Of a DNA stretch of 64,000 nt, positions 19,435 to 29,545 are shown piece by piece (position 1 is the stretch's first letter; each line of letters begins with the position of its first letter). Under the pieces are notes generated by a model, which was not told the DNA's origin, ran no database searches, and worked only from the letters and a program-made list of their open reading frames with translations. The DNA comes from Lentisalinibacter sp964427415 (GTDB lineage: Bacteria > Pseudomonadota > Gammaproteobacteria > Steroidobacterales > Woeseiaceae): contig CAYRUH010000013.1 in NCBI GenBank assembly GCA_964427415.1, positions 14,918-78,917 on the forward strand, read 5' to 3'. The translations under genes were made by a program, and so were the position numbers.

Positions 19435-20460
19435 GTGAAAATCAGCGCCGACCAGCTCAAGGCCCACCTGAAAGAACGCATCCTGCCGCTTTACTTTGTG
19501 ACCGGCGACGAGCCGCTGCTCGTGGCCGAGGCTCTGGACGCGATCCGGGGCCAGGCTCGGCAGCAGGGGTATACGGAGCGCGAAGTCCTGACGGCGGAGC
19601 GGGGCTTCGACTGGAACCGGGTGCCGGCCGGCGGCGCGAGTCTTTCGCTGTTCGCCGAGAAGCGCATCCTGGAGCTGCGCCTGCCCGCCGGCAAGCCGGG
19701 TGATGCCGGGTCGCGGACGCTGGTGGAACTCACCGACGCCCTGCCGCGGGACACGCTGGTGCTGGTGTCGGCGCCGAAGCTGGAACGCGCGCAACTGTCT
19801 TCCAAATGGGTGAAGGCGCTGGACCGGGCGGGGGCGCTCGTGCAGGTCTGGCCCGTGGATGCCCGTGCGTTGCCGGGCTGGATCGCCGGGCGGATGCGGG
19901 CGCTGGGTCTGGAACCCAGCCGCGATGCGGTGCGGCTGCTGGCCGACCGGGTCGAAGGCAATCTGCTCGCGGCTGCCCAGGAACTCGAGAAACTGCGCCT
20001 CGTGCAGGGTGAGGGGCCCGTGGACGCGGACCAGGTGGAGGCCGCAGTCGCGGACAGCGCCCGCTTCAATATCTTCAAGTTGAGTGATGCAGCCGTCGCC
20101 GGTCACGCGGATCGGGCGCTGCGCATCCTGGGCTCGCTGCGTGCGGAGGGCGTCGAACCGGTGCTGGTGCTGTGGGCGCTCACCCGGGAGCTGCGCACCG
20201 CCGCGCTGGTCCGCGACGACCTGGAAGCAGGCGTCGCCCCGGCCCGCACCTTGAAGCAGCGGGGCGTGTGGTCCAGCCGCGAGGATCTGGTGCGCGCCTG
20301 CATCGGGCGCCACAGCCCGGCGAGCCTGCATGCGCTGATGCGCCGGGCTGCCCTGGCCGACCAGGTAGTCAAGGGGCGTGCCGCGGGACAGCCGTGGCAG
20401 GAGCTGGTGGCGCTCACGGCAGGCATCGCGCTGGGGCCCCGGGTTCGGCGCGCTGCGTGA
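19435..20460 (+). CDS. holA: DNA polymerase III delta subunit HolA
   Basis: The clamp-loader wrench that opens the beta ring. The 341-residue protein has the N-terminal V-T-G-D-E-P-L-L motif and the three-domain delta layout, with the helical collar region at the C-terminus. GTG start at 19435. It leads directly to nadD, the usual holA-nadD-rsfS-rlmH order, but the leuS-lptE part of that cluster is about 8 kb upstream with twelve unrelated genes in between. Confidence 0.93.
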   Translation: MKISADQLKAHLKERILPLYFVTGDEPLLVAEALDAIRGQARQQGYTEREVLTAERGFDWNRVPAGGASLSLFAEKRILELRLPAGKPGDAGSRTLVELTDALPRDTLVLVSAPKLERAQLSSKWVKALDRAGALVQVWPVDARALPGWIAGRMRALGLEPSRDAVRLLADRVEGNLLAAAQELEKLRLVQGEGPVDADQVEAAVADSARFNIFKLSDAAVAGHADRALRILGSLRAEGVEPVLVLWALTRELRTAALVRDDLEAGVAPARTLKQRGVWSSREDLVRACIGRHSPASLHALMRRAALADQVVKGRAAGQPWQELVALTAGIALGPRVRRAA

Positions 20461-20494
20461 GGAGCCGGGCCACACGCGGGGAGGACACGCGCCG

Positions 20495-21157
20495 ATGAAT
20501 CCCATGGGCATCTTCGGCGGGACTTTCGACCCCATTCACTACGGCCACCTGCGGACGGCGTTCGAGCTGCTGCAGGAACTGAGGCTGTCGGAGCTCAGGT
20601 TCATGCCCTGCGGGACGCCGCCGCATCGGGGCGCGCCGATCGCGGATGCCGCCCTGCGGGTGCGCATGGTCGAACTCGCGACGCAAGCACAGCACGGCTT
20701 CGTCGTGGACGACCGGGAACTGCAGCGCGAGGGGCCGTCCTACTCAGTCGACACCCTGGCGGCCCTGCGCGCGGAGTATCCCACGCGCTCGCTGTGTCTC
20801 ATCGTAGGCATGGATGCGTTCCTGAGTCTGCCCCGCTGGTACCACTGGCGCGAGATACTGCAACTCGCCCACATCATCGTGGCGCATCGGCCCGGCTGGC
20901 GAGCGCCCGACATGGGTCCTCTCGGCGAGCTGCTGGTGGACCGCGGCACGGGGCGCATCGGCGATTTGCATGAGTCCCTGGCGGGCAGCATCTACATACA
21001 CGCCGTGACCCAGCTCGAGATCTCCTCCTCGGACATTCGGGCACTGGTCCGGGCCGGGCGCGACCCGCGTTTCCTGATGCCGGATGCGGTACGGGACCTC
21101 ATCGACGAGAGCGGCTGCTACCGGGCGGCGTCGGGGGACGGAGAAACCAGGGCATGA
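20495..21157 (+). CDS. nadD: Nicotinate-mononucleotide adenylyltransferase NadD
   Basis: Makes deamido-NAD from NaMN and ATP. The 220-residue nucleotidyltransferase has the G-G-T-F-D-P-I-H-Y-G-H-L motif at residues 7-18 and the I-S-S-S-D-I-R motif near the C-terminus. The ATG at 20495 lies just before the motif; the open frame upstream overlaps holA and is not family-like. Confidence 0.96.
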   Translation: MNPMGIFGGTFDPIHYGHLRTAFELLQELRLSELRFMPCGTPPHRGAPIADAALRVRMVELATQAQHGFVVDDRELQREGPSYSVDTLAALRAEYPTRSLCLIVGMDAFLSLPRWYHWREILQLAHIIVAHRPGWRAPDMGPLGELLVDRGTGRIGDLHESLAGSIYIHAVTQLEISSSDIRALVRAGRDPRFLMPDAVRDLIDESGCYRAASGDGETRA

Positions 21158-21198
21158 GCAGGAGACGGTTCGGATGACCAAGGACTTCGGGGGACTGC

Positions 21199-21555
21199 AT
21201 GAACAGTGAACAGCTGCGCGATCTGGTCGTGGATGCGCTGGAGGATCTGAAAGCACGGGACATCAAGGTGCTCGACGTGCGTCATCTCACGACCATCACC
21301 GACTACATGATCATCGCCAGCGGCACTTCGGACCGCCACGTCAGATCCGTCGCCGAGCGGGTGATCGAGCGCGCCGGCGAGGCGGGGCTGAAACCCTACG
21401 GCGTGGAGGGCGAGGAGAAGGGGGACTGGATCCTCGTCGACCTGCAGGACGCGCTGGTCCACGTCATGCAGCCCGAGAGCCGGGGCTTCTACAACCTGGA
21501 GAAGCTCTGGGATATCAGCGAGCCCCGGAACAGCGCGGCGTCGACAGAGCGCTGA
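21199..21555 (+). CDS. rsfS: Ribosomal silencing factor RsfS
   Basis: Binds uL14 and blocks subunit joining in stationary phase. The 118-residue protein shows the family segments D-V-R-H-L-T-T-I-T-D-Y-M-I-I-A-S-G-T-S and E-G-D-W-I-L-like K-G-D-W-I-L-V-D. It sits between nadD and rlmH in the standard order, 41 bases after nadD. Confidence 0.96.
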   Translation: MNSEQLRDLVVDALEDLKARDIKVLDVRHLTTITDYMIIASGTSDRHVRSVAERVIERAGEAGLKPYGVEGEEKGDWILVDLQDALVHVMQPESRGFYNLEKLWDISEPRNSAASTER

Positions 21556-21564
21556 GCGGCTCCC

Positions 21565-22035
21565 GTGCGGGTGCGAGTCGTGGCCATCGGCGGCCGGTCC
21601 CGTGCCTGGATCGCGGAGGCCTGGGAGCAGTACGTGAAGCGTCTTCCGCCGGCCTGGCGCCTGGAACTCGTGGAAGTACCGGGCGCCCGGCGCTCGGCCC
21701 GTCAGCCCGACGCCGAGGTGAAGGCCGCCGAAGCGCAGAAGCTGCACGCTGCGCTCGGTCAGGAGGAGCGGGTGGTCGCTCTCGACGAACGCGGCCGCCA
21801 GCTCGACAGCGCAGGATTCGCCGCCCGGTTATCCGACTGGCTTGGTGAGGGCGGGGACATCGCATTCGTCATCGGCGGCGCCGACGGCCTGGACGCGGCC
21901 TTCCTCGAAGCAGCGGATTTCCGCTGGTCGCTCTCGCCGCTGACCCTGCCCCACGAGATGGTGCGCGCAGTGCTGGCCGAGCAACTCTACCGTGCCTCAA
22001 CCATCATCGCCGGCCACCCCTATCATCGCGCATGA
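21565..22035 (+). CDS. rlmH: 23S rRNA pseudouridine-1915 N3-methyltransferase RlmH
   Basis: SPOUT methyltransferase acting on pseudouridine 1915 of helix 69 in 70S ribosomes. The 156-residue protein has the knot motifs F-V-I-G-G-A-D-G-L and L-P-H-E-M-V-R-A-V-L-A-E-Q-L-Y-R-A, and ends in the usual H-P-Y-H-R. GTG start nine bases after rsfS. The maf start codon overlaps its stop. Confidence 0.96.
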   Translation: MRVRVVAIGGRSRAWIAEAWEQYVKRLPPAWRLELVEVPGARRSARQPDAEVKAAEAQKLHAALGQEERVVALDERGRQLDSAGFAARLSDWLGEGGDIAFVIGGADGLDAAFLEAADFRWSLSPLTLPHEMVRAVLAEQLYRASTIIAGHPYHRA

Positions 22036-22661
22036 TGAGCGGGACCTACCGTCACAGCGTATCCGTCGTGCTGGCATCAGCGTCGCCCCGGCGCCGGGAG
22101 CTGCTGGCCGCTTTCGGTCTGCAGCCGGTGGTGAGGCCGGTGGACCTCGACGAGACTGCCCGTCCCGGGGAGGCGCCGCTGGCCTACGTGGAGCGGCTGG
22201 CGCTCGCGAAGGCGCAGGCGGTCGCGGACGCCCCGGGAGCGGTGGTGGTCGGCGCCGATACCGCGGTGGTGCTGGACGGGGAGATCTACGGCAAACCTGC
22301 CTCGGCGGCCGACTTCCGTCGTATGATGGGCGCGCTGGGCGGGCGCTCCCACGAGGTCTATACGGGCGTCGCCGTCGTGCAGGGGGGGCGGCCGGCGGTG
22401 CGCACAGTGGTGAGCCGGGTCCGGCTCAGGAAACTCGATGAGACGGAGATGCAGCGTTACTGGGCCAGCGGCGAACCCCGGGACAAAGCCGGGGGTTACG
22501 CCATCCAGGGCCTCGGTGCGCTGTTCGTGACCGGACTCGAGGGCAGTTATTCCGGCGTGGTAGGACTGCCGTTGTGCGAGACCGGGGAGCTGCTGGCGGC
22601 CGCGGGCATCGACCTGCTGGCCCTGGCGGTGTCCGACGGGGAGCGAGAGAGCGATGGGTGA
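22032..22661 (+). CDS. maf: Maf-type nucleoside triphosphate pyrophosphatase
   Basis: House-cleaning enzyme that hydrolyses dTTP/UTP or modified pyrimidine nucleotides. The 209-residue protein has the A-S-A-S-P-R-R-R-E-L-L nucleotide-binding motif near residue 15, G-A-D-T-A-V (with the catalytic-type Asp), and D-K-A-G-G-Y-A-I-Q-G. This pattern fits the YhdE (dTTP/UTP) subgroup, which usually stands upstream of rng, as here. Overlaps rlmH by four bases and rng by eight. Confidence 0.94.
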   Translation: MMSGTYRHSVSVVLASASPRRRELLAAFGLQPVVRPVDLDETARPGEAPLAYVERLALAKAQAVADAPGAVVVGADTAVVLDGEIYGKPASAADFRRMMGALGGRSHEVYTGVAVVQGGRPAVRTVVSRVRLRKLDETEMQRYWASGEPRDKAGGYAIQGLGALFVTGLEGSYSGVVGLPLCETGELLAAAGIDLLALAVSDGERESDG

Positions 22662-24150
22662 AGAGATCCTGATCAACGTCACGCCGCGGGAAGTTCGCGC
22701 CGCCGTACTGGAGAACGGCGTGCTGCAGGAGATATTCATCGAGCGGGCCGCGCGGCGTGGCCTGATCAGCAATATCTATCGCGGCAAGGTCTCCCGGGTG
22801 CTGCCGGGCATGCAGGCCGCCTTCATCGATATCGGCCTCGATCGCACCGCATTCCTGCACGCCTCGGACATCGTCGCCCCCAGTCCGGTGGAGGACATGC
22901 CTGCCGTCGGCAACGGCGATCCCAATGGCGAGCGCCCCCGGCAGGCGAACATTCGCGAGCTGGTCAGCGAGGGCGCGGAGATCGTGGTACAGGTCCTGAA
23001 GGACCCCATCGGCACCAAGGGTGCGCGGTTGTCCACCTTCGTCACGCTGCCATCCCGGTTCCTCGTGCTCATGCCCCACGGCAGCGGCATCGGCATCTCC
23101 TCGCGTATCGAGGAGGAGGCCGAGCGCGCCCGGCTGAAGAGCCTGATGGAGGCGATCTTGCCGGCCGCGCCGGAGCACGGCTTCATCGTCCGTACCGCAG
23201 CCGAAGGGGCCGGCGTGGAGGCTCTGCGGGCGGATATGATCTTCCTGCAGCGCATGTGGGAAGTCATCCAGGAACAGGCCGGGGCCCGGAGCGGCATCGG
23301 GCTGATCCACGAGGACCTGCCGCTGCCCGTGCGCATCCTGCGCGACCTGGTCAGTGCCGACATCGAGCGCATCCGCGTGGACCACGGACGCACCTTCGAG
23401 AAGATGAAAGCTTTCACGCGGCGTTTCCTGCCGGATCTCGAGCCGATCGTCGAGCGCTACGACGGGCGTCGGCCCATCTTCGATCTGTACGGCGTGGAGG
23501 AGGAGATCAGGAAAGCCCTGGACCGCACGGTGCCCCTGAAGTCCGGCGGCTACGTCATCATCGATCAGACGGAGGCGATGACTACCGTCGACGTGAATAC
23601 CGGGGGCTACGTAGGCACCCGCAATCTGGAAGAGACCATCTACCGCACCAATCTGGAAGCCGCCGTGACGATCGCCCGTCAGCTCAAGCTCCGCAACCTG
23701 GGCGGTATCATCATCATCGACTTCATCGACATGGAGGAGGCCGAGCACCGGGACCGGGTCATGCAGGTGCTGGAGCGCTCGCTGGGCGCCGACCACGCCC
23801 GCCACCAGATCACTCAGGTCTCGCCGCTGGGCCTCGTCGAGATGACGCGCAAACGCACCCGCGATAGCCTGGAACATATCCTCTGCGAGGCTTGTCCAAC
23901 CTGCGAGGGGCGGGGCCAGGTACGCACGGCGCAGACGGTCTGCTACGAGATCTTTCGCGAGATCCTGCGCCAGCACCGCCAGTTCAGCTTCGAGGGCCTG
24001 ATGGTCCTCGCCCACCAGGACGTCATCGAATTGCTGCTGGACGAGGAATCCGCCGGCCTGGCGGAGCTGGAAGAACTGACCGGCAAGCCGATCCGGCTGC
24101 AGACCGAATCGCTGTACGCGCAGGACCACTTCGACGTGGTGCTGCTCTGA
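22654..24150 (+). CDS. rng: Ribonuclease G
   Basis: Endoribonuclease of the RNase E/G family for 5' maturation of 16S rRNA and some mRNA decay. The 498-residue protein has the S1 domain (about 38-125), the DNase I-like catalytic domain with D313 in D-V-N-T-G-G-Y-V-G and D356/D359 in I-D-F-I-D-M, and the zinc-link C-x2-C-P-T-C segment near residue 413. There is no long unstructured C-terminal scaffold, so it is RNase G rather than RNase E. maf and yhdP flank it in the common order. Confidence 0.97.
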   Translation: MGEEILINVTPREVRAAVLENGVLQEIFIERAARRGLISNIYRGKVSRVLPGMQAAFIDIGLDRTAFLHASDIVAPSPVEDMPAVGNGDPNGERPRQANIRELVSEGAEIVVQVLKDPIGTKGARLSTFVTLPSRFLVLMPHGSGIGISSRIEEEAERARLKSLMEAILPAAPEHGFIVRTAAEGAGVEALRADMIFLQRMWEVIQEQAGARSGIGLIHEDLPLPVRILRDLVSADIERIRVDHGRTFEKMKAFTRRFLPDLEPIVERYDGRRPIFDLYGVEEEIRKALDRTVPLKSGGYVIIDQTEAMTTVDVNTGGYVGTRNLEETIYRTNLEAAVTIARQLKLRNLGGIIIIDFIDMEEAEHRDRVMQVLERSLGADHARHQITQVSPLGLVEMTRKRTRDSLEHILCEACPTCEGRGQVRTAQTVCYEIFREILRQHRQFSFEGLMVLAHQDVIELLLDEESAGLAELEELTGKPIRLQTESLYAQDHFDVVLL

Positions 24151-24160
24151 TCGGACGGAG

Positions 24161-27100
24161 ATGAATCGCTACGCCGCAAGCGCGCTGAAGTTTTTCGCCT
24201 ACACCGTCGCTGCGCTGGTGATCCTGCTGGCAGTGGCGGTGGGGCTGCTGCGGCTGATGCTGCCGGAGCTGCCCGAGTACCGCGAGGAGATCCGCGCGCG
24301 GGCCAGTGCGGCCATTGGCCTCGACGTGACGTTCCAGCGCATCGACGCCCGCTGGCGGCTGAATGGGCCCGAGCTGATATTCACCGACGTCACGCTGACC
24401 GACCCGGCTACCGGCGAGCCGGTGCTGGATGCCGACGAGGTGAGCGTCGGCGCGGCCATACTGCGCGTGCTCCGGGAACGCCGCATCAGCGTCGGTCGTC
24501 TCGCGGTGACCGGCACGAGCGTGACCGTGGAACGGCTCGGCGACGGCCGCTTCGCCGTCCAGGGTCGCGCGGCGGAGACCTCCGAGCAGGTCTCCGGCGG
24601 CGACCTGCCCCGGGACATCCGTATCATCCTGGAGGACGTCGATTTCACCTACAGCGACCCCCGCGCCCGCGGCGGGCCCCTCGAGGCCCGGCTGACCACT
24701 CTCGAGTGGAATCGCGCCGGCGAAGATCAGGCACTGGAAGCCCGCCTGCAGCCCGGCAGCGAACTCGGCAGCGCGCTGCGCATCCTCGCTACCCGCAGGG
24801 AAAACCGGGGCGGCCGCGATGGCGGCGCGCCGGTCTGGGATGTCAACGTCGAGGCCAGTGATCTGGATCTCGGCCGCCTCGCCTCCATCCTGCCCGAGGA
24901 GTGGCCAGCCCCGGCGGCCGGCATCGCCGACGTCGAGATCTGGTCCCGGTTCCGCGATGGCCAGCTGCGCAGGGCGGGGGCCACGCTGGAGGCCCGCGGG
25001 CTGGCGCCCGCCGCTGCCGCTGAAGCACCCTCCACGCCACCCTACGACCTGAGCGCACGGCTGGAATGGGCTCTGAATGACGGCGGCTGGCTGGCGGCGG
25101 TGAACGATCTCAGGATCGAGCGCGGCGATACAATGCGGCCGGACAGCTTCGTCCAGGTCTCGGCGGAGACCGACGCCGAGTCCGGCCTCACGGGCCTCGA
25201 GATCCAGTCCGGTTTTCTCGCCATGGACGATATCCGTCCCTTCGCGGCCTGGCTGCCCGCCCCGCTGGCACAGCCCTACGCCGACTACGATCCCAGTGGC
25301 GATCTGGTGTCGTTGCGTCTGCGCGTCGACGGCCTTGCCGAGGGGGTGTCGCTGGCCTATTCAGTGGAGGCCGAGCTCCGCGATGCCGGCGTGGCACCGC
25401 ACGGCTCGATACCCGGCGTTCGCGGTATCTCGGGCAGCGTGCGGGCCGACGAGTCCAATGGCCGCCTGGTGCTCGACAGCCGGGCGCTCGTGCTGGAAGC
25501 ACCGCAGTTTCTCGCCGCGCCGATCGACTTCAGCCGGGCCGACGCCACGGTGGTCTGGCGCGGAACCGGCAGCGGACTCACCGTATTGTGCGATCGGTTT
25601 ATCCTGGAGGACGAATGGCTCGCCACCGAGAGCAACTTCGAGCTGGAACTCCCCGGCGGGTCGGAAACCTCGTCGCCACGGCTGGACTTCACCGGCGAGT
25701 GGCGGCTCACGGATCTCTCGCGTACCTCCCGCTACCTGCCGGTCCGGGTCATGCCGCGCCTTGCCGTGGAATGGGTGGAAAAGGCCCTCGTGGCCGGCCG
25801 TGCGGAACAGGGTTCGGTGCGTTTCGAAGGCGCGCTCGCCGACTTCCCGTTCGAGGACGGTGAGGGCGTGTTCCGGGTCCGGACCAGCATCCGCGATGCG
25901 GTCATGCGTTTTGCACTGCAGTGGCCCGACATCGAACAGCTCGACGGCGAGGTTGTCCTGGACGGCATGCGGCTCGCGAGCACGGAGAACTCCGCCGTCA
26001 GCATGGGCGCGGCTATCGAGGACGTGTACGCGGCAATCGAGGACCTGCGCAAGGGTGTGCTCGAGGTACGCGGCTCGGCGACGGGCACACTGGCGAACGT
26101 CGTCGACTACGCCGCCGCGTCGCCCATCTCGAGGCTGTTCGGCGACCGCCTGGCCGTGGTGACGGCCGCGGGACCGGCGAGCGTGGATATCAACCTCACC
26201 ATGCCGGTGACCCGCATCGAGGACTATGCGGTGGAAGCGGCCGTCAGCACAACCGATGGACGGCTCGCCCTGGCCGGATTCCCGCATCCCCTCACGGCGA
26301 TTGCCGGCACGGCGCGCATCACTCGCTCCGGCGCCGAGGGAGAGGATATCGACGCCGTCTTCCTCGGCAAGCCGATGCAGATCGATCTGACCTCAGCGGC
26401 AGAAGACGGCGGCGATGTCGCGGCCATCGCGCTGGCCGAAAGCCGTATCAGCGCGGAGGCGCTGGTGCAGGAGGCGGGCCTGCCCCTGGCCGGCGATATC
26501 GCGGGGGAGACGGACTATCAGGCCACGGTGCGCTTTCCCAGGGCAGGGCTGGCCGATGGCCCGCCGCTCACGGTCCGCGTCGAGTCCCGCCTGGATGGCA
26601 TGAGCGTGAGCCTGCCCGAGCCCGCGGCAAAGCCGGCCGACGAGTCCTGGCCGTTCAGTCTCGAGGTGGCATTCCCGGAGCCGGCCCTGCTCGGGATCAC
26701 CGGTTTCTATGGCCAGACAGCCAAGTGGACCGCCGAGCTCGGCCGGGAAGCCGAGGGCTGGCGGCTCAGACGCGGCAACATTCACCTGGGCCCCGGCCTG
26801 CCCGGGCTGCCGACGGGCTCCGGCCTCTACCTCAGCGGCAGCCTGGAGCGGCTGCGGCTCGGAGAATGGCTGGATCGCGCCACGGCGGGAGAGGCGGCGC
26901 CGGGGCGGCTGATCCGCGCGGCGGACCTGTCCATCGGCGACCTCTATGCCTTCGGCCAGCGTGTCCGCAGCATCGGCCTGCAGCTCGAACGCAACCCCAG
27001 CGACTGGCTGGTACAGGTGGACGGGCCGACGGCCGCGGGCTCGATCATCGTGCCTGCGGACCTCGCGGCCGGGCCGCCGCTGGTGCTGGACATGGAGCGC

Positions 27101-28015
27101 CTGCATCTGCTCGAGGCCGACCCGGAGGCCGGCGATCCCGGCAGTCCGGCCCAGTACCCGCCGCTGGACGTGCGCATCGCGGACTTCCGATTGGGCGAGC
27201 GGGGTTTCGGCGCGGTGGCCGCCACGTTCAGCAAGACCGAGACCGGAATCGAAAGCGAGGATCTCACCGCGAGGACGGAGACTTTCGGATTCACCGGCAG
27301 CGCCGGCTGGCGGGTGGACCTCACGGATCCGGCGGGCCAGCGTGCCGGCGTCTCCGGGCGACTCGAGAGCACGGACGTGCAGAAGACGTTGAGCGAGCTC
27401 GGCTATTTCCCGGGCATGGATGCGGATGAGGCCACCGTTACCCTGGATCTGTCGATCTCGGGTCCGCCGCGCAGCGAGTTCCTCGAGCAACTGGACGGCG
27501 ACGTCTCCATCAGCATCCTCAATGGCCAACTCGACGAAGTGGACCCGGGCGCGGGGCGGGTCTTCGGTCTGCTGTCGGTGGCTGCACTGCCGCGGCGACT
27601 GTCTCTCGACTTCCGGGACGTGTTCAACCGGGGCCTCGGCTTCGACAAGATCGAGGGGACGTTCCGTATCGTGAACGGCGACGCCTACACTTGCGACCTG
27701 ACCCTGGAAGGCTCCGTTGCGGATATCGGCGTAGTCGGGCGTGCCGGACTGGCCCAGCGGGATTACAACCAGACGGCGCTGGTCAGCGCCGACGTCGGCA
27801 GCAGCCTGCCCGCGGTCGGCGCGGTCGTCGGCGGACCGCCGGCCGCAGCGGCGCTGCTGCTCTTTTCCCAGATTTTCAAAAAGCCCCTGCAGGAGCTCGG
27901 CCAGGCCTACTACCAGGTGAGCGGTGACTTCGACGACCCTACGATCGAGCGCACGGATGCGCGTCGTTTCGGGGCCACCAGCGAGCTGGCCGGCTGCCTG
28001 AGCCAGGCTGAGTGA
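24161..28015 (+). CDS. yhdP: YhdP-family AsmA-like envelope lipid-transport protein
   Basis: Very large (1284-residue) inner-membrane-anchored periplasmic protein. In E. coli YhdP works with TamB and YdbH in moving phospholipids to the outer membrane. One N-terminal helix (about residues 12-33) is followed by an AsmA-like start (L-P-E-Y-R-E-E-I), a long beta-rich body with repeated short strands, and the C-terminal AsmA_2 region (about 1130-1270). The length is typical. It lies 10 bases after rng and upstream of tldD, the standard rng-yhdP-tldD order, although the nitrilase gene often found between yhdP and tldD is absent. Confidence 0.94.
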   Translation: MNRYAASALKFFAYTVAALVILLAVAVGLLRLMLPELPEYREEIRARASAAIGLDVTFQRIDARWRLNGPELIFTDVTLTDPATGEPVLDADEVSVGAAILRVLRERRISVGRLAVTGTSVTVERLGDGRFAVQGRAAETSEQVSGGDLPRDIRIILEDVDFTYSDPRARGGPLEARLTTLEWNRAGEDQALEARLQPGSELGSALRILATRRENRGGRDGGAPVWDVNVEASDLDLGRLASILPEEWPAPAAGIADVEIWSRFRDGQLRRAGATLEARGLAPAAAAEAPSTPPYDLSARLEWALNDGGWLAAVNDLRIERGDTMRPDSFVQVSAETDAESGLTGLEIQSGFLAMDDIRPFAAWLPAPLAQPYADYDPSGDLVSLRLRVDGLAEGVSLAYSVEAELRDAGVAPHGSIPGVRGISGSVRADESNGRLVLDSRALVLEAPQFLAAPIDFSRADATVVWRGTGSGLTVLCDRFILEDEWLATESNFELELPGGSETSSPRLDFTGEWRLTDLSRTSRYLPVRVMPRLAVEWVEKALVAGRAEQGSVRFEGALADFPFEDGEGVFRVRTSIRDAVMRFALQWPDIEQLDGEVVLDGMRLASTENSAVSMGAAIEDVYAAIEDLRKGVLEVRGSATGTLANVVDYAAASPISRLFGDRLAVVTAAGPASVDINLTMPVTRIEDYAVEAAVSTTDGRLALAGFPHPLTAIAGTARITRSGAEGEDIDAVFLGKPMQIDLTSAAEDGGDVAAIALAESRISAEALVQEAGLPLAGDIAGETDYQATVRFPRAGLADGPPLTVRVESRLDGMSVSLPEPAAKPADESWPFSLEVAFPEPALLGITGFYGQTAKWTAELGREAEGWRLRRGNIHLGPGLPGLPTGSGLYLSGSLERLRLGEWLDRATAGEAAPGRLIRAADLSIGDLYAFGQRVRSIGLQLERNPSDWLVQVDGPTAAGSIIVPADLAAGPPLVLDMERLHLLEADPEAGDPGSPAQYPPLDVRIADFRLGERGFGAVAATFSKTETGIESEDLTARTETFGFTGSAGWRVDLTDPAGQRAGVSGRLESTDVQKTLSELGYFPGMDADEATVTLDLSISGPPRSEFLEQLDGDVSISILNGQLDEVDPGAGRVFGLLSVAALPRRLSLDFRDVFNRGLGFDKIEGTFRIVNGDAYTCDLTLEGSVADIGVVGRAGLAQRDYNQTALVSADVGSSLPAVGAVVGGPPAAAALLLFSQIFKKPLQELGQAYYQVSGDFDDPTIERTDARRFGATSELAGCLSQAE

Positions 28016-28099
28016 GCGCGGCGTGGCCGGCAGCGCGTCTGATACGATAGACGGCTATCGCGGAGCACGGGCGCCACTGCCCGAACGGAGACTTTTGTT

Positions 28100-29545
28100 G
28101 TGACCGAATTGAACGCGCTGGAGACGGCGCAGAAGGAACTGCTGGACCCCGCCGGCCTCGACGAGGGACATCTGAGCCGGACGCTCGGCGCCATCATGCG
28201 GCGTTCCATCGACGCGGCCGACCTGTATTTCCAGAGTTCGCGTTTCGAGGGCTGGAGCCTCGAGGACGGCATCGTCCGCGAGGGCAGTTACAGCCAGGAG
28301 CAGGGCGTGGGCGTGCGCGCGATCTACGGCGACAAGACCGGCTTCGCCTATTCCGACGAACTCGTGCTGCCGGCGCTGGAGCAGGCCGCGGATGCGGCCC
28401 GCGCCATCGCTGCGGGCGGCGGTGAGGCACAGGTGCAGGCCTGGAACCGCAACCAGCCGCCGGCGCTCTATCCCGCAGCCGATCCGGTGTCGAGCCTCGG
28501 TGACGAGCAGAAGACCGAGCTCCTGCGCCGCGTCGACCGCGAGACCCGTGCTCTGGACAGCCGGGTGAAAGAGGTTGTGGTGAGTCTGGTCGCCTCCCAC
28601 GACCTGGTGATGGTCGTCGCCAGCGATGGCACCATGGGCGCGGATTCGCGCCCGCTGGTGCGCTGCAACGTCCACGTCATCGTGGAAGATAACGGCCGCC
28701 GGGAGCAGGGCTACAGCGGCGGCGGCGGCCGTACGGATCTGACTTATTTCCTGCAGCGCGACCGGGTTATGGGTTACGCCCGGGAGGCGGTGCGCCAGGC
28801 CCTCGTCCAGCTCGAGGCGGTGCCCGCGCCGGCTGGCAGCATGCCGGTGGTACTGGGGCCGGGCTGGCCGGGCGTGCTCCTGCACGAGGCCATCGGTCAC
28901 GGCCTGGAGGGCGACTTCAATCGCAAGGGCACTTCCGCGTTCTCCGGGCGCATCGGCGAGCGGGTCGCCTCCGAGCTCTGCACCATCGTCGATGACGGCA
29001 CGCTGCCGGGGCGCCGCGGCTCGCTTACGATCGACGACGAGGGCACCCCCTCGTCCTGCACCGTGCTGATCGAGAAGGGCCTGCTCAAGGGCTATATGCA
29101 GGACAAGATGAACGCCCGCCTGACGGGCGTCGCGCCCACCGGCAACGGCCGCCGCGAATCCTTCGCCCATCTGCCCATGCCGCGCATGACCAATACCTAC
29201 ATGCTGGCGGGGCCGCACGATCCGGGCGAGATTATCCAGTCGGTGGAATACGGGCTGTACGCGCCCAATTTCGGCGGCGGTCAGGTCGATATCACCTCGG
29301 GCAAGTTCGTGTTCTCCGCCAGCGAGGCCTACCTGATCGAGAAGGGCCGCATCGGCGCGCCGGTCAAGGGCGCCACTCTGATCGGCAACGGGCCGGACGT
29401 GCTGACCCGGGTGTCCATGGTCGGCAACGACCTCAGGCTGGACACCGGCGTCGGCGTCTGCGGCAAAGAGGGGCAGTCGGTCCCCGTCGGTGTCGGCCAG
29501 CCCACGCTGAAGGTGGACCGCATCACGGTGGGCGGCACGAGCTGA
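28100..29545 (+). CDS. tldD: Metalloprotease TldD
   Basis: Catalytic subunit of the TldD/TldE (PmbA) protease, which trims unfolded peptides and matures peptides such as microcin B17 or the CcdA antitoxin. The 481-residue protein has the metal-binding H262-E-A-I-G-H267 and the C-terminal G-N-G-P-D-V-L-T-R-V-S-M-V-G-N segment. GTG start at 28100. Its partner pmbA is in the same window, about 4 kb downstream. Confidence 0.96.
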   Translation: MTELNALETAQKELLDPAGLDEGHLSRTLGAIMRRSIDAADLYFQSSRFEGWSLEDGIVREGSYSQEQGVGVRAIYGDKTGFAYSDELVLPALEQAADAARAIAAGGGEAQVQAWNRNQPPALYPAADPVSSLGDEQKTELLRRVDRETRALDSRVKEVVVSLVASHDLVMVVASDGTMGADSRPLVRCNVHVIVEDNGRREQGYSGGGGRTDLTYFLQRDRVMGYAREAVRQALVQLEAVPAPAGSMPVVLGPGWPGVLLHEAIGHGLEGDFNRKGTSAFSGRIGERVASELCTIVDDGTLPGRRGSLTIDDEGTPSSCTVLIEKGLLKGYMQDKMNARLTGVAPTGNGRRESFAHLPMPRMTNTYMLAGPHDPGEIIQSVEYGLYAPNFGGGQVDITSGKFVFSASEAYLIEKGRIGAPVKGATLIGNGPDVLTRVSMVGNDLRLDTGVGVCGKEGQSVPVGVGQPTLKVDRITVGGTS

